In this document: positions 41,929 to 50,517 of the stretch, piece after piece
Position numbering within the stretch: position 1 is the stretch's first letter
Layout of the letters: each line of letters starts with the position of its first letter
Assembly: GCA_020850325.1 (NCBI GenBank)
Contig: JADZEW010000015.1
Coordinates: 1 to 64,000, forward strand
Direction of reading: 5' to 3'
Source: Methanoregulaceae archaeon
GTDB lineage: Bacteria; Armatimonadota; Fimbriimonadia; Fimbriimonadales; Fimbriimonadaceae
DNA length: 64,000 bases
Position numbers and translations under genes: made by a program
The notes under the pieces: model-generated
The model's database searches: none
Told to the model about the DNA's origin: nothing
Seen by the model: the letters and a program-made list of their open reading frames with translations, nothing else

Positions 41929-42909
41929 GTGCTTGCCGTCGAGACCCGAGAACTCGCCAAGACCTTCACCACGTTGAAGAAGGAACCGGGCATTGCCGGC
42001 TCGCTGAAAAGTCTGTTTTCTCGGGCTCGCAATGAGGTCCGTGCCGTGTGTGGCATCGACTTGAATATCCAAAGGGGCGAACTGGTCGGGTTTCTCGGGC
42101 CAAACGGCGCCGGAAAGACCACGACCTTGAAGATGCTCACCGGCATCCTCAACCCAACATCCGGCTTCGCCGAGGTCCTCGGCTACACGCCGTTCGACCG
42201 TAAGCCCGAGATGCTGCGACGCATCTCGCTGGTCATGGGCAACAAGAACCAGCTTTGGTGGGACTTACCCGCCTGGGATAGCTTTGTCGTGTTGCGGGAA
42301 CTGTACGACGTGCCCGCCGATAAGTTCAAACAACGCATTGATCGCTTGCTAGAAGTCCTCGCCATCAGCGACAAGGTGAATACGCAGGTCCGGAAGCTCA
42401 GCCTCGGTGAGCGAATGAAGTGCGAGCTCGTCGCCGCCTTGCTCCACGCGCCCGAAGTCGTCTTCCTGGATGAGCCGACCCTCGGCCTCGACGTGGTCAG
42501 TCAGCAGGCGATCCGGGAGTTCCTGAAGCAGCTCCATGAAGAAGAGGGCACGACCATCCTTCTGACCTCGCACTACATGCAGGACGTCCAGGCGCTCTGC
42601 GACCGCGTCATCGTCATCAACCACGGAGAGAAGATCTTCGACGACTCGCTCGAGGCGCTCGGCAAGACCTTCGGTGACCGACGCCGCATCGTCCTTCGCT
42701 TCCGAGAACCGGTGGAGTCGAGTGCGCTAGCGCGCTATGGCGAGGTCAGCGATGCCCCGGACAACGGCGTTGCGATCGATGTTCCGCGTGAGGATACGCC
42801 CACGGTGGCCGCCGCCGTTCTTCAACACTTCCCGGTCGAGGACATCTCGATCGAGGACGTGGACATCGAAGACATCATCCGCCGGCTGTTCACCAACGCC
42901 CCGGCGTAA
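41929..42909 (+). CDS. ABC-2-type ABC transporter ATPase
   Basis: A 326-residue ATPase. Walker A is GPNGAGKTTTLK, the signature is KLSLGERMKCELVAALL and Walker B is VVFLDEPTLGLD, with the switch His in LLTSHYM. The N-terminal region has a long insert (FSRARNEVRAVCGIDL) and the C-terminal about 90 residues (RRIVLRFREPVESS ... SIEDVDIEDIIRRLF) match the DrrA/NatA/YhiH-like exporters of the ABC-2 group. Normally the permease gene follows, but here valS does, so the partner is elsewhere. The start is GTG 41929. Substrate unknown; drug or lipid exporters are the usual guesses. Confidence 0.88.
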   Translation: MLAVETRELAKTFTTLKKEPGIAGSLKSLFSRARNEVRAVCGIDLNIQRGELVGFLGPNGAGKTTTLKMLTGILNPTSGFAEVLGYTPFDRKPEMLRRISLVMGNKNQLWWDLPAWDSFVVLRELYDVPADKFKQRIDRLLEVLAISDKVNTQVRKLSLGERMKCELVAALLHAPEVVFLDEPTLGLDVVSQQAIREFLKQLHEEEGTTILLTSHYMQDVQALCDRVIVINHGEKIFDDSLEALGKTFGDRRRIVLRFREPVESSALARYGEVSDAPDNGVAIDVPREDTPTVAAAVLQHFPVEDISIEDVDIEDIIRRLFTNAPA

Positions 42910-42910
42910 G

Positions 42911-42926
42911 TGTTTCGCGCGAAACA
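42911..42926. promoter_or_regulatory. parS-like 16-bp perfect palindrome
   Basis: TGTTTCGCGCGAAACA is a perfect palindrome without a loop, in the gap between the ABC ATPase stop and valS. It differs from the bacterial parS consensus TGTTTCACGTGAAACA only at the two symmetric central positions. A 16-bp palindrome with no loop cannot form a transcription-terminating hairpin, so it is most likely a protein-binding site. One copy was found by reading the window. Confidence 0.55.
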
Positions 42927-42980
42927 TAGGCCTGCGGTATCCTCTGGTTGACCTTTCAATACGGGAAAGGGAGTACACAT

Positions 42981-45581
42981 ATGGCAACTGAACTGGCTTC
43001 AACGTATGATGCCTCGTCCGTGGAATCGCGGTGGTACGAGGCTTGGGAGAAGGCGGGACTCTTCCGTCCGCAGCACAACGGCAAACCCCGTTTCACCATC
43101 ACGATTCCCCCTCCCAACATCACGGGATCGCTCCACATGGGGCATGCGCTCTGCTATCCCATCCAAGACCTGCTAGGACGCTACCAGCGTCTCCGTGGCA
43201 AAGATGTTCTCATCCTTCCGGGAACCGACCACGCGAGTATCGCAACCCAGAGTGTCGTCGAGAAGATGCTCCGCAAGGAGGGATCGAGCGGCGCCCAGAT
43301 CGGCCGCGAGAAGTTCCTCGAACGCGCATGGCTGTGGCGAGATGAGATCGGAGATGCGATCCTCCAGCAGTTCCGGCGGTTCGGTTGCGCGTTCGACTGG
43401 GAGCGCACCGTGTTCACGATGGACGAAAGCTATATTCGCGCCGTGAACACCGCCTTCATCGACTGGTTCGAGGTCGGGCTCATCTACCGAGGCAAGCGCG
43501 TCATCAACTGGGACCCGGTTCTCAAGACCAACATCAGCGACATCGAGACCGAGCGGCGTACGGTCAAGGGCAAACTCTACTACATCCGCTACCCCTTCGC
43601 CGACGGCTCGGGGCACGTCACCATCGCGACCACCCGACCCGAAACGATGCTCGCCGACGTCGCAGTCGCTGTTCACCCGAGCGATCCTCGCTACCACGGC
43701 CTCGTTGGTAAGGACCTCATCCTGCCCCTCATGAACCGCCCGATCCCGTTGATCGCGGACATCTATCCCGATCCCGAGTTTGGCAGCGGCGCGGTCAAGA
43801 TTACGCCCGCCCACGACGCCAATGACTTCACCGTCGGCCAGCGTCACAAGCTGCCGATGCCGGTCGTCATCGACGAGGCCGGCAAGATCAACGAGAACGG
43901 CGGAGTCTACGCGGGTCTCGACCGCAATGAAGCGCGCAAGCGCGTAGTCGCCGACCTCGAAGAGCAGGGCTTCCTCGATCACATCGACGACCACGAGATT
44001 CCGATCATCGTCAGCGAGCGTAGCGGCGAACCGATCGAGCCGCTCCTGAGTGAGCAGTGGTTTGCCGATCAACCCAAGCTGGCGAAGGCGGTCATCGACG
44101 CAGTTGAAGCCGGCAAGATCAAGTTTGTCCCCGAGCGGTACACCAAGATCTTCGTCGAGTGGCTGGAGAATGTCTACGACTGGAATATCAGCCGCCAGCT
44201 CTGGTGGGGCCAGCGGGTTCCCGTGTACTACACCGAAGACGGCACGCCGTTCGCGGCCCACTCGTGGGAGGAAGCCCAGCAGAAGGCGGGCGATTCGAAG
44301 ATCGTCCGTCAAGACGACGATGTTCTCGACACATGGTTCAGCAGCGGCCTCTGGCTGTTCGGCACGTTGGGCTGGCCAGAAGAAACTGAAGATCTGAAGA
44401 CCTTCTATCCAACGAGTGTGCTCGTCACGTCTCGCGAGATCATCTATCTTTGGGTTGCCCGAATGGCGATGATGGGGCTCGACTTCATGAAGGACATCCC
44501 CTTCGAGGACGTGTACATCTACGCGACCGTCCTCACCGAAGACGGACGGCGCATGAGCAAGTCGCTCGGCACCGGCGTCGATCCCAACGAGGTCATGGAT
44601 CGCATCGGCGCGGACGCCCTGCGGTACACGCTGCTCAGCCAAACCGGCTACAACCAGGACATCCGGTACAGCGTCCGACGCACCGATGAGGCCCGCAACT
44701 TCTGCAACAAGATCTGGAACGCCACCCGCTTCGTGCTGATGAACCTCGACGGCGAGGTCCCCAGCGAACCCGGCGAGCTGCAAGTCACTGACGAATGGCT
44801 GCTCAGCCGCCTCTACGAAACAGAGCGCATCGTCCGCGAGGCTTATGATGCCTACGACAACGCAACCGCCGCGCAGCAGCTGTATCGGTTTTTCTGGTCG
44901 GAGCTTTGCGACTGGTACATCGAGGTCTCGAAGAGCCGCCTCAGCGACCCGGCTCAGCGACAGACCCCGCAATGGGTCTTGCTTAAGGCAATCGAGGCGT
45001 TCGTCACGATGATGCACCCGATCATGCCCCACATTACCGAGGAGATCTATAGCCATCTGCCGATCTCGGGCAAGGCCCCCTTCCTTATGTCCGCCGATTG
45101 GCCAAAGCTCGACCTGTCGTTCCATCGGCCGGAGAGCGAGTCCAAGGTGGAACGGTGGTTCGAGATCACCCGGTCGCTGCGGGCTTTGCGTGCCGCCCTG
45201 GAAATCGAACCGCGGAAGACGCTCCCGGCGGTCTACGTCGAAGGCGATCTTGCGGGCGGCGAATCGGTCATCGCCTCGCAGGCATGGTGCGAGCGCGTCG
45301 AATCTGGCAAGCCAGCCGGCAAGTTCGTGTCAACAACGATCCAGGGTGTTGACCTGCACTTGGAGCTGGGTGACATGGTCGACCTCGCTAAGCTGCGCGA
45401 CAAGCTCAGCCGCGAGCAGGAGAAGCTGGCCGACGACGGTCAGAAGCTCCGAGCACGGCTGGAGAACCCGATGTTCGTCGAGCGAGCCAAGCCCGAGGTT
45501 GTCGAGCGCGAGCGGGAAACTCTCGCCGACGTCGAGTCGCGGCTTGAGAAGGTCGTCGAGCGCCTTGCGCTTCTGGGCTAG
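42981..45581 (+). CDS. valS: Valyl-tRNA synthetase
   Basis: An 866-residue class I synthetase that charges tRNA-Val and edits mis-charged Thr. HIGH is PPPNITGSLHMGHAL, KMSKS is RRMSKSLGTGVDP, and the editing domain (about 200-340) has ATTRPETMLADVAVAVHP and PAHDANDFTVGQRH. The anticodon-binding helical domain and a C-terminal coiled coil of about 60 residues (LAKLRDKLSREQEKLADD ... SRLEKVVERLA) are complete. I chose ATG 42981 (MATELASTYD), which follows gggaaagggag, a ribosome site; the in-frame start at 42948 lies within the promoter region. TATCCT at 42938-42943 is a possible -10. Confidence 0.96.
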   Translation: MATELASTYDASSVESRWYEAWEKAGLFRPQHNGKPRFTITIPPPNITGSLHMGHALCYPIQDLLGRYQRLRGKDVLILPGTDHASIATQSVVEKMLRKEGSSGAQIGREKFLERAWLWRDEIGDAILQQFRRFGCAFDWERTVFTMDESYIRAVNTAFIDWFEVGLIYRGKRVINWDPVLKTNISDIETERRTVKGKLYYIRYPFADGSGHVTIATTRPETMLADVAVAVHPSDPRYHGLVGKDLILPLMNRPIPLIADIYPDPEFGSGAVKITPAHDANDFTVGQRHKLPMPVVIDEAGKINENGGVYAGLDRNEARKRVVADLEEQGFLDHIDDHEIPIIVSERSGEPIEPLLSEQWFADQPKLAKAVIDAVEAGKIKFVPERYTKIFVEWLENVYDWNISRQLWWGQRVPVYYTEDGTPFAAHSWEEAQQKAGDSKIVRQDDDVLDTWFSSGLWLFGTLGWPEETEDLKTFYPTSVLVTSREIIYLWVARMAMMGLDFMKDIPFEDVYIYATVLTEDGRRMSKSLGTGVDPNEVMDRIGADALRYTLLSQTGYNQDIRYSVRRTDEARNFCNKIWNATRFVLMNLDGEVPSEPGELQVTDEWLLSRLYETERIVREAYDAYDNATAAQQLYRFFWSELCDWYIEVSKSRLSDPAQRQTPQWVLLKAIEAFVTMMHPIMPHITEEIYSHLPISGKAPFLMSADWPKLDLSFHRPESESKVERWFEITRSLRALRAALEIEPRKTLPAVYVEGDLAGGESVIASQAWCERVESGKPAGKFVSTTIQGVDLHLELGDMVDLAKLRDKLSREQEKLADDGQKLRARLENPMFVERAKPEVVERERETLADVESRLEKVVERLALLG

Positions 45582-46426
45582 CGCGTCCGGACAAAGCCCT
45601 TCGCGGTGGCCTTCAGGTGGAGGTCACCGTGTTGGTCAGTTCGCCACACGACGATGCCCCGCACTCGACACCGTTCCAGCGTGTCGGGAGCGGGGTGTCC
45701 GTAGGAGTTGTTCTTGCCGCTGCTCGCGATCGCAAACTGAGGTCGCACGTGTTCGAGCCATCCGCCATTCGATGAGAATCGGCTTCCGTGGTGGCCGAGT
45801 TTCAGATACTGGGCGGTCCAGGGCCCCTTCTTGATCATCTGCAGCTCGGCGATCTCACCCGCGTCACCGGTCATCATCAGCGACGACGCCCCCATACCTA
45901 TCCACACAAAGAGCGAACCCTCGTTATCGGAAGTGGTGGGATCCCAGGCCGGAACGTCCATCCGCAGCGTCGCGTCGCCGAACTTCGCCACCGAGGGTCC
46001 AGCAATCCACTGCACTTGATCATCTCGGATTCCTGCCTCTTTGAACTCACGACTGAGTTCAGGATGGCCCTTGTAGTGAAGAGGAACTCCTATTGCTTGG
46101 ACGGATATTCTCCGTGTAATGGAGGATAATCCACCAATATGATCGCTATCAGGATGGGTCAGCAGAACCATGTCGATCTGGGTGACTCCCATCTGCCGGA
46201 GCTTTGGGACGATGATCCGCGCGCCCGCGTCGTAACGGTCCGTCGCCGGGCCGGCATCGATGAGAACTGTCTTTCCGCCCGATCGCACGACCGTGCAGTC
46301 CCCCTGGCCGACCGATAGGAACGACACCCGCGTTCCATCGTTGGGCGAGGGGCGCGTGGACCAGAATGCACCGGCCGCGACCAAGCCGACCACGCTGGCG
46401 ACACCGAGCTTATGCCGGGCGTTCAC
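45578..46426 (-). CDS. ComEC C-terminal metallo-beta-lactamase domain as separate protein
   Basis: A 282-residue protein with one N-terminal hydrophobic segment (VVGLVAAGAFWS) and the complete ComEC-type metallo-beta-lactamase fold. Motifs in order: FLSVGQGDCTVV, the metal site THPDSDHIGG, LIDAGPA, SSLMMTGDAGE, YLKLGHHGS and SSGKNNSYGHP. In most bacteria this is the last third of the ComEC DNA-uptake channel protein. Here it is a separate gene, overlapping the stop of the membrane part by 17 nt. It would act outside the cell membrane and may degrade or process the non-transported DNA strand. The N-terminal segment anchors or exports it. Confidence 0.88.
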   Translation of the reverse strand: MNARHKLGVASVVGLVAAGAFWSTRPSPNDGTRVSFLSVGQGDCTVVRSGGKTVLIDAGPATDRYDAGARIIVPKLRQMGVTQIDMVLLTHPDSDHIGGLSSITRRISVQAIGVPLHYKGHPELSREFKEAGIRDDQVQWIAGPSVAKFGDATLRMDVPAWDPTTSDNEGSLFVWIGMGASSLMMTGDAGEIAELQMIKKGPWTAQYLKLGHHGSRFSSNGGWLEHVRPQFAIASSGKNNSYGHPAPDTLERCRVRGIVVWRTDQHGDLHLKATAKGFVRTR

Positions 46427-47786
46427 GGAACCTCCATAGCGCTAACCCAACCATCCACGCGGGCAGCATCCAACCGGCCGCAAACGAGGGGAAGTCGATG
46501 GCGGCGAAGGGCCACGAGGCCATGAACTCCACCGCCACCAGCATCGATGCGCCGGCCCCTTCTACGACCGCCATGATCAGCGCCGGCAAGACTGGAACCC
46601 AACTCACCATCCAACCGGCAAGCGATCCGACCACAATCACCGTGACCGGTACCGACACGATCAGATTCGCCAATACTCCCACCACGGAAAGGTAGCCAAA
46701 GTTGTAAGCGATCAGCGGCCCGGTGGCAAACGTCGCCACCAAGCTGATCCAGGCCGACTGCACGATCGGATCAGCCAGTGACGATTCACCCTCGCGCCGA
46801 GGTCGGGGATACCAAGGGAACAGCCCAATGCCCAGCACTGCCACAAACGATAGCTGAAAGCCGATATCCCACACCGCCCTCGGATCGAGCAGCAGATTTC
46901 CGACCGCGGCCAAGCCGAGGGCCGAGAGCAGATCCGCCTCGCGCCGCCAAAGATACGCGGTCAGCAGCAGTCCCGCCATCGCGACCGCTCGCACCACGGG
47001 CGGACGCAAGCCGGTCGCCCCCATGTAGAGCAGCAAGACTCCGAGCAGCAGCACCAGCTGCCATCGACGGTCAATCGGCAATCTCGACAAGACGGACTGC
47101 AGGAACAGCGCAAAGATGCCGACGTGCAACCCCGAAGCGCTGACGATATGAATAACTCCTACCGTTCGAAGATCTTCACGAATCTCGTCATCCAGGCCGC
47201 CATCCACATTGAAGCAGACCGCATCAGCCAGCCCCGCCGAATCGGCCGACAAATGCCGTGAGGTGAACGATCGGAATGAGTCTCGCCACTGCCTGCCCCA
47301 GCGCCACCAAGGCGGACCTTCGCTAACCACGGCCGCTTCCTCGACCGTTAGCCTTCCATGCACGCCGCGCCGCTCCCACTGCGTTCGCTGCCAGGGCGAA
47401 AACGGCTCACCTCGGGCCGAAATCTGGAGTGTGTCGCCGAGGCTCGCTCGAACTTCGAGGGGGAGCGAAGCGCGATACACGAACTCTCCCACCCGTAACG
47501 ATGCGATCTCGCGGGTGCCACTAACCCGCGGCACCGTGATCACCTGCGCCATCCCGGAAACGCGCTGGACGCTGCTCACGCCCGCGACGCGCGTTTGGCC
47601 AATCAGCAAGCCGAGCCCGACCGTGGCCAGCGCAAGGACACGGCCCGACCAGGTTGGCGCAACGAGCACCAATCCCAAAGCCAGCAAGGCAAGCCACGTA
47701 AGTTCGCGCATCAGCAGGCCCAGCGTCAGCCCGAAGGCCGCCACCAGTAGGGGCCGGTGATACACCTCCCGCCGCAGCACGCACAA
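46410..47786 (-). CDS. comEC: ComEC/Rec2 membrane competence domain
   Basis: A 458-residue protein with about 10 membrane spans, which lacks the MBL domain found in the next gene. It carries the N-terminal ComEC soluble region (about 70-160, REIASLRVGEFVYRASLPLEVRASLGDTLQISARGEPFSP, an OB-like fold) and the competence domain with DAVCFNVDGGLDDEIREDLRTVGVIHIVSASGLHVGI and PVVRAVAMAGLLL. ComEC forms the inner-membrane channel through which single-stranded DNA enters in transformation. Natural competence is therefore possible, and the pilin-like genes fit that, but no ComEA or ComF gene is in the window. Confidence 0.88.
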   Translation of the reverse strand: MCVLRREVYHRPLLVAAFGLTLGLLMRELTWLALLALGLVLVAPTWSGRVLALATVGLGLLIGQTRVAGVSSVQRVSGMAQVITVPRVSGTREIASLRVGEFVYRASLPLEVRASLGDTLQISARGEPFSPWQRTQWERRGVHGRLTVEEAAVVSEGPPWWRWGRQWRDSFRSFTSRHLSADSAGLADAVCFNVDGGLDDEIREDLRTVGVIHIVSASGLHVGIFALFLQSVLSRLPIDRRWQLVLLLGVLLLYMGATGLRPPVVRAVAMAGLLLTAYLWRREADLLSALGLAAVGNLLLDPRAVWDIGFQLSFVAVLGIGLFPWYPRPRREGESSLADPIVQSAWISLVATFATGPLIAYNFGYLSVVGVLANLIVSVPVTVIVVGSLAGWMVSWVPVLPALIMAVVEGAGASMLVAVEFMASWPFAAIDFPSFAAGWMLPAWMVGLALWRFRERPA

Positions 47787-47833
47787 AAGCTACCCGCCGG
47801 ACGGACCAATCTCCTGCTGGGACCATCGAACAA

Positions 47834-48793
47834 GTGCGAATTAAGGGCGTCTCTTCGGGCATGTTGCCTGCTTTGCTTCTGCTGATCACGCCCCCGACAC
47901 TCGATACCGAGGCCGCGTGGACGGTCGCCCAAGCCTCACGCAGCCAAGCGGTGCTGGTGATGCAGGAGGGCAAAATCGTGTTCGAGCGGTACGCGAACGG
48001 GGGAGGGCAAAATCTCCCGCACGCCCTCGCAAGCGGGTCGAAGAGTTTCACCGGGCTGCTGGCCGTCGCCGCGGTTCAGGATGGGCTGCTTTCTTCGCTC
48101 GATGAGAAGGTGGCGGACACGCTGCCCGAGTGGAAGAAGGACCCGATCAAGAGCAAGGTGACGATCCGGCAGCTGCTCAGCCTCGAGAGCGGCATGGCGG
48201 GAGGAAGCGCCGCCCTGGATTCGAACTGGATCTCCTATGCCGATGCGGCGAGCCAGCCTATTCGGTGGAATCCCGAAACCCGCTTCCACTACGGACCTTA
48301 CCCGTTCCTCACCTTCGGCGCGGTGTTGACGAAGAAGCTGAAAGGCGAAACCGTCGAAGCCTTTTTGAACCGACGTCTCCTGGAGCCGCTCGGCATCAAA
48401 GCTCTCTGGAAGAAGACGGAAGCGGGCGAGATCGCACTGCCGGGCGGCGCAGCGATGACCGCCCGCGCCTGGGCAACGCTGGGCCAGTTCTTGATCCAAG
48501 AGGGCAAGTGGAAGGGCAAGCAGCTTCTGCCGGCTGGGCTTCTCAAAGAGTGCTATCGTCCCGCCAAGGCCAATCCCGGCTACGGCATGAGCTTTTGGCT
48601 GACCCCCGATACCAGCGCGCTCTTTCGGCGAGGCAAGACGAAGACAGATTTCGCGATGGCCGCTGGCAAGGGTGGGCAACGCCTGTACCTGCTACCAAAG
48701 CAAGGCCTCGTGGTCATCCGGATGGGGCCCGTATTCCGGGACGACTATCGCGACGAACCCTTCTTGTCAGCGCTCTTGGGCAAGTCCTTCTGA
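47834..48793 (+). CDS. Secreted serine hydrolase, class C beta-lactamase-like
   Basis: A 319-residue exported protein of the penicillin-binding/beta-lactamase-like fold. A signal peptide (MLPALLLLITPPTLDTEA) lies after 9 residues if GTG 47834 is the start; ATG 47861 is an equal choice. SxxK is SGSK in ALASGSKSFTG. The second motif is HYGPYPF where YxN is expected, so Asn is missing and activity may differ. The third is KGGQ, near the KTG position. Typical of the many uncharacterised esterase/peptidase-like proteins of this family. The 3' end overlaps the convergent dciA gene by 49 nt. Confidence 0.85.
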   Translation: MRIKGVSSGMLPALLLLITPPTLDTEAAWTVAQASRSQAVLVMQEGKIVFERYANGGGQNLPHALASGSKSFTGLLAVAAVQDGLLSSLDEKVADTLPEWKKDPIKSKVTIRQLLSLESGMAGGSAALDSNWISYADAASQPIRWNPETRFHYGPYPFLTFGAVLTKKLKGETVEAFLNRRLLEPLGIKALWKKTEAGEIALPGGAAMTARAWATLGQFLIQEGKWKGKQLLPAGLLKECYRPAKANPGYGMSFWLTPDTSALFRRGKTKTDFAMAAGKGGQRLYLLPKQGLVVIRMGPVFRDDYRDEPFLSALLGKSF

Positions 48794-49188
48794 GCTTCAA
48801 GCTTGGCCAGGGTGCGCTCCTTGATCTCGGCGATCGTCAGGTCATCCAGCTCGGGGTCGGCCACCCAGGGCCGGGGAATGTCTCGAGGATCATCTTCGGG
48901 CAGCTCGCGCACGCCGAAACGCAGGGAGACCACCAGATGCGGATCTCCGGTTCTTTGGGCGATCTTCGCCAGGATGTCCGACTCCAAGAGCCTCAACTCC
49001 TGGGCCCAAGCCGAGCCCGTAACGGACACCCAGACCGTTCCCTGATCGAATCGATCGGGATGAGAGCGAGCCGCAAGCAGGGGACCGACGATCACTTCCC
49101 AATCGCGGAGCGCTCTTTGCGCCCGGGCGGCTCTCAGCACCTCTCGGCGCTTGATCACGTCGCCCATCATGCCCGACAATCGCTTCAT
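48745..49188 (-). CDS. dciA: DciA-family protein (DUF721, replicative helicase loading)
   Basis: A 147-residue protein with the DUF721 pattern: LRAARAQRALRDWEVIVGPLLAARSHPDRFDQGTVWVSVTGSAWAQELRLLESDILAKI. DciA loads or assists the replicative helicase DnaB in bacteria that lack DnaC or DnaI. The C-terminal 40 residues are charged and variable. It overlaps the recF stop by ATGA (49185-49188), so recF and dciA are translated together. The function is by family; the gene name is used with modest certainty. Confidence 0.8.
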   Translation of the reverse strand: MKRLSGMMGDVIKRREVLRAARAQRALRDWEVIVGPLLAARSHPDRFDQGTVWVSVTGSAWAQELRLLESDILAKIAQRTGDPHLVVSLRFGVRELPEDDPRDIPRPWVADPELDDLTIAEIKERTLAKLEAQKDLPKSADKKGSSR

Positions 49189-50312
49189 AAGGCCTCCAGC
49201 GTGCCATTCTGGACGCGGTAGACCGTCGCTCGGTCCAGAATCTCATCCCCAGCCGCCGTCGCCTCTGTACAGGTCAGGAACGCTTGACCCGCATGCCGCG
49301 CCACCCACTGGCAGAGCCGGGCTCGCCGACCGGCATCGAGGTCGGAAAGCATATCGTCGAGGAGCAGGATGGGCGGCTCGCCTAGTTTGTCGCGCATCAG
49401 TTCCAGCGTACCGAGCTTCATCGCGATGACCGCGCTGCGCTGCTGGCCCTGGCTTCCGTAAAGCCTCCCGTCGCGGCCCGCGATCGTGAGCGACAGATCG
49501 TCCCGGTGCGGACCGGCGGTGGTCGTACCTCGAGCGATGTCCTGACGACGATTCTGAACCAACGCTGCTTCATACTCTGCCGCGGTAAGAGCTTCATCAC
49601 GCGACACGTACGTGATCTTGAGCGATTCACCCTCTCCCAACTCAGCCTGAGCTTCGGCCGCCAGCGGCGAAAGTTCCTCGACGAATCGACGACGGTAGTC
49701 GCGCAAACTTGCTCCGTAGGTTGCCATTTGCGCTTCCCAGGCCGAGAAGGACTCGTCCGGCACAAACCGATCTTGAGCTTGCTTCAGGAGTGCGTTCCGT
49801 TGTTCAAGGGCTCGTTTGTAAAGAGACAACGCCCGCAGATACGCCGGATACACCTGGCTGAGTTCAAGATCCAGGAACATGCGCCGTTCGCCAGGTTCTC
49901 CGCTGACCATGGGCAGATCGAGCGCCGTGATGCACACGGACGGCAACCGCCCGATGAGGTCGGCGGCTCGAGGCAAACCGACGCCATTGAGCAAGGCACG
50001 CTTGCGGCCGCCACGCTCCAGCGTTACGGCCAAACTGGTTCGACCCTGGGCAACTGAGCCCTCCACTCGGAAGCGGTCTTCGCCCTCGCGAATCGCTTCT
50101 GCATCCCGCATTCCCCGCAGCAATCGGGTGGTTGAAATGAGATAGATCGCCTCAAGCAGACTTGTCTTGCCCTGGGCATTCGGTCCAGCTAGGACGTGAA
50201 AGCCGGCATTCGGCTCCAAGGCCGCGTGGCGGTAGTTTCGAAAGCCCTCGAGGATCAGACCGGTCAAACGGAGAGTTTCCACCGCCTTCTCCGTAAATTG
50301 AGCTTCTTTCAT
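49185..50312 (-). CDS. recF: RecF, DNA replication/repair ATPase
   Basis: A 375-residue SMC-like ATPase that loads RecA at gaps with RecO and RecR. Walker A is GPNAQGKTSLLEA, the signature is GSQGQQRSAVIAMKLG, and Walker B is ILLLDDMLSDLDAGRR. The N-terminal GFRNYRHAALEP and the helical arm (LERGGRKRALLNGV ... YPAYLRALSLYKRALEQRNALLK) are complete and of usual length. ATG 50312 is used; the family often starts at the LRLTGLIL segment 13 residues later, so the true start might be a few residues on. No dnaA, dnaN or gyrB is next to it. TATAAG lies 18 nt before the ATG. Confidence 0.93.
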   Translation of the reverse strand: MKEAQFTEKAVETLRLTGLILEGFRNYRHAALEPNAGFHVLAGPNAQGKTSLLEAIYLISTTRLLRGMRDAEAIREGEDRFRVEGSVAQGRTSLAVTLERGGRKRALLNGVGLPRAADLIGRLPSVCITALDLPMVSGEPGERRMFLDLELSQVYPAYLRALSLYKRALEQRNALLKQAQDRFVPDESFSAWEAQMATYGASLRDYRRRFVEELSPLAAEAQAELGEGESLKITYVSRDEALTAAEYEAALVQNRRQDIARGTTTAGPHRDDLSLTIAGRDGRLYGSQGQQRSAVIAMKLGTLELMRDKLGEPPILLLDDMLSDLDAGRRARLCQWVARHAGQAFLTCTEATAAGDEILDRATVYRVQNGTLEAL

Positions 50313-50350
50313 TTAAGAACTCTTGTTCTTCTTATAGGGCCGAAATCGTT

Positions 50351-50437
50351 GGAAAAGCCGTCAAGGATGACGTGCGCTGAGTTCAAAGACGCCAGATTTC
50401 GGTGGGGATATCGCTGAGGAAAAGCCCCGGAAAAGCC
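50351..50437. repeat. Three GGAAAAGCC 9-mers in recF upstream region
   Basis: ggaaaagcc occurs at 50351-50359, 50418-50426 and 50429-50437 in the 205-nt gap between recF and the RDD gene; the last two are 11 bp apart. The rest of this gap holds a small hairpin aagaac/gttctt (50315-50320/50325-50330) and gtttccc/gggaaac (50493-50499/50511-50517) right at the RDD stop. I see no DnaA boxes. Confidence 0.35.
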
Positions 50438-50517
50438 TAGGGTCCTTCCCCAAGGGTACGCCCGAAACCGTTGCTCACGGCTTGCCACCACAGTTTCCCT
50501 CGAGCATTTGGGGAAAC

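Noticed and set aside
43173-45125. A 650-codon open frame antisense to valS
   Set aside because: It lies entirely inside the clearly functional valS gene on the other strand, has an Asp/Val/Arg-biased composition typical of antisense frames in GC-rich DNA, and matches no family.
50313-50517. Origin of replication near recF
   Set aside because: No dnaA, dnaN or gyrB beside it and no DnaA-box-like TTATCCACA found; the repeats here are reported only as unexplained.
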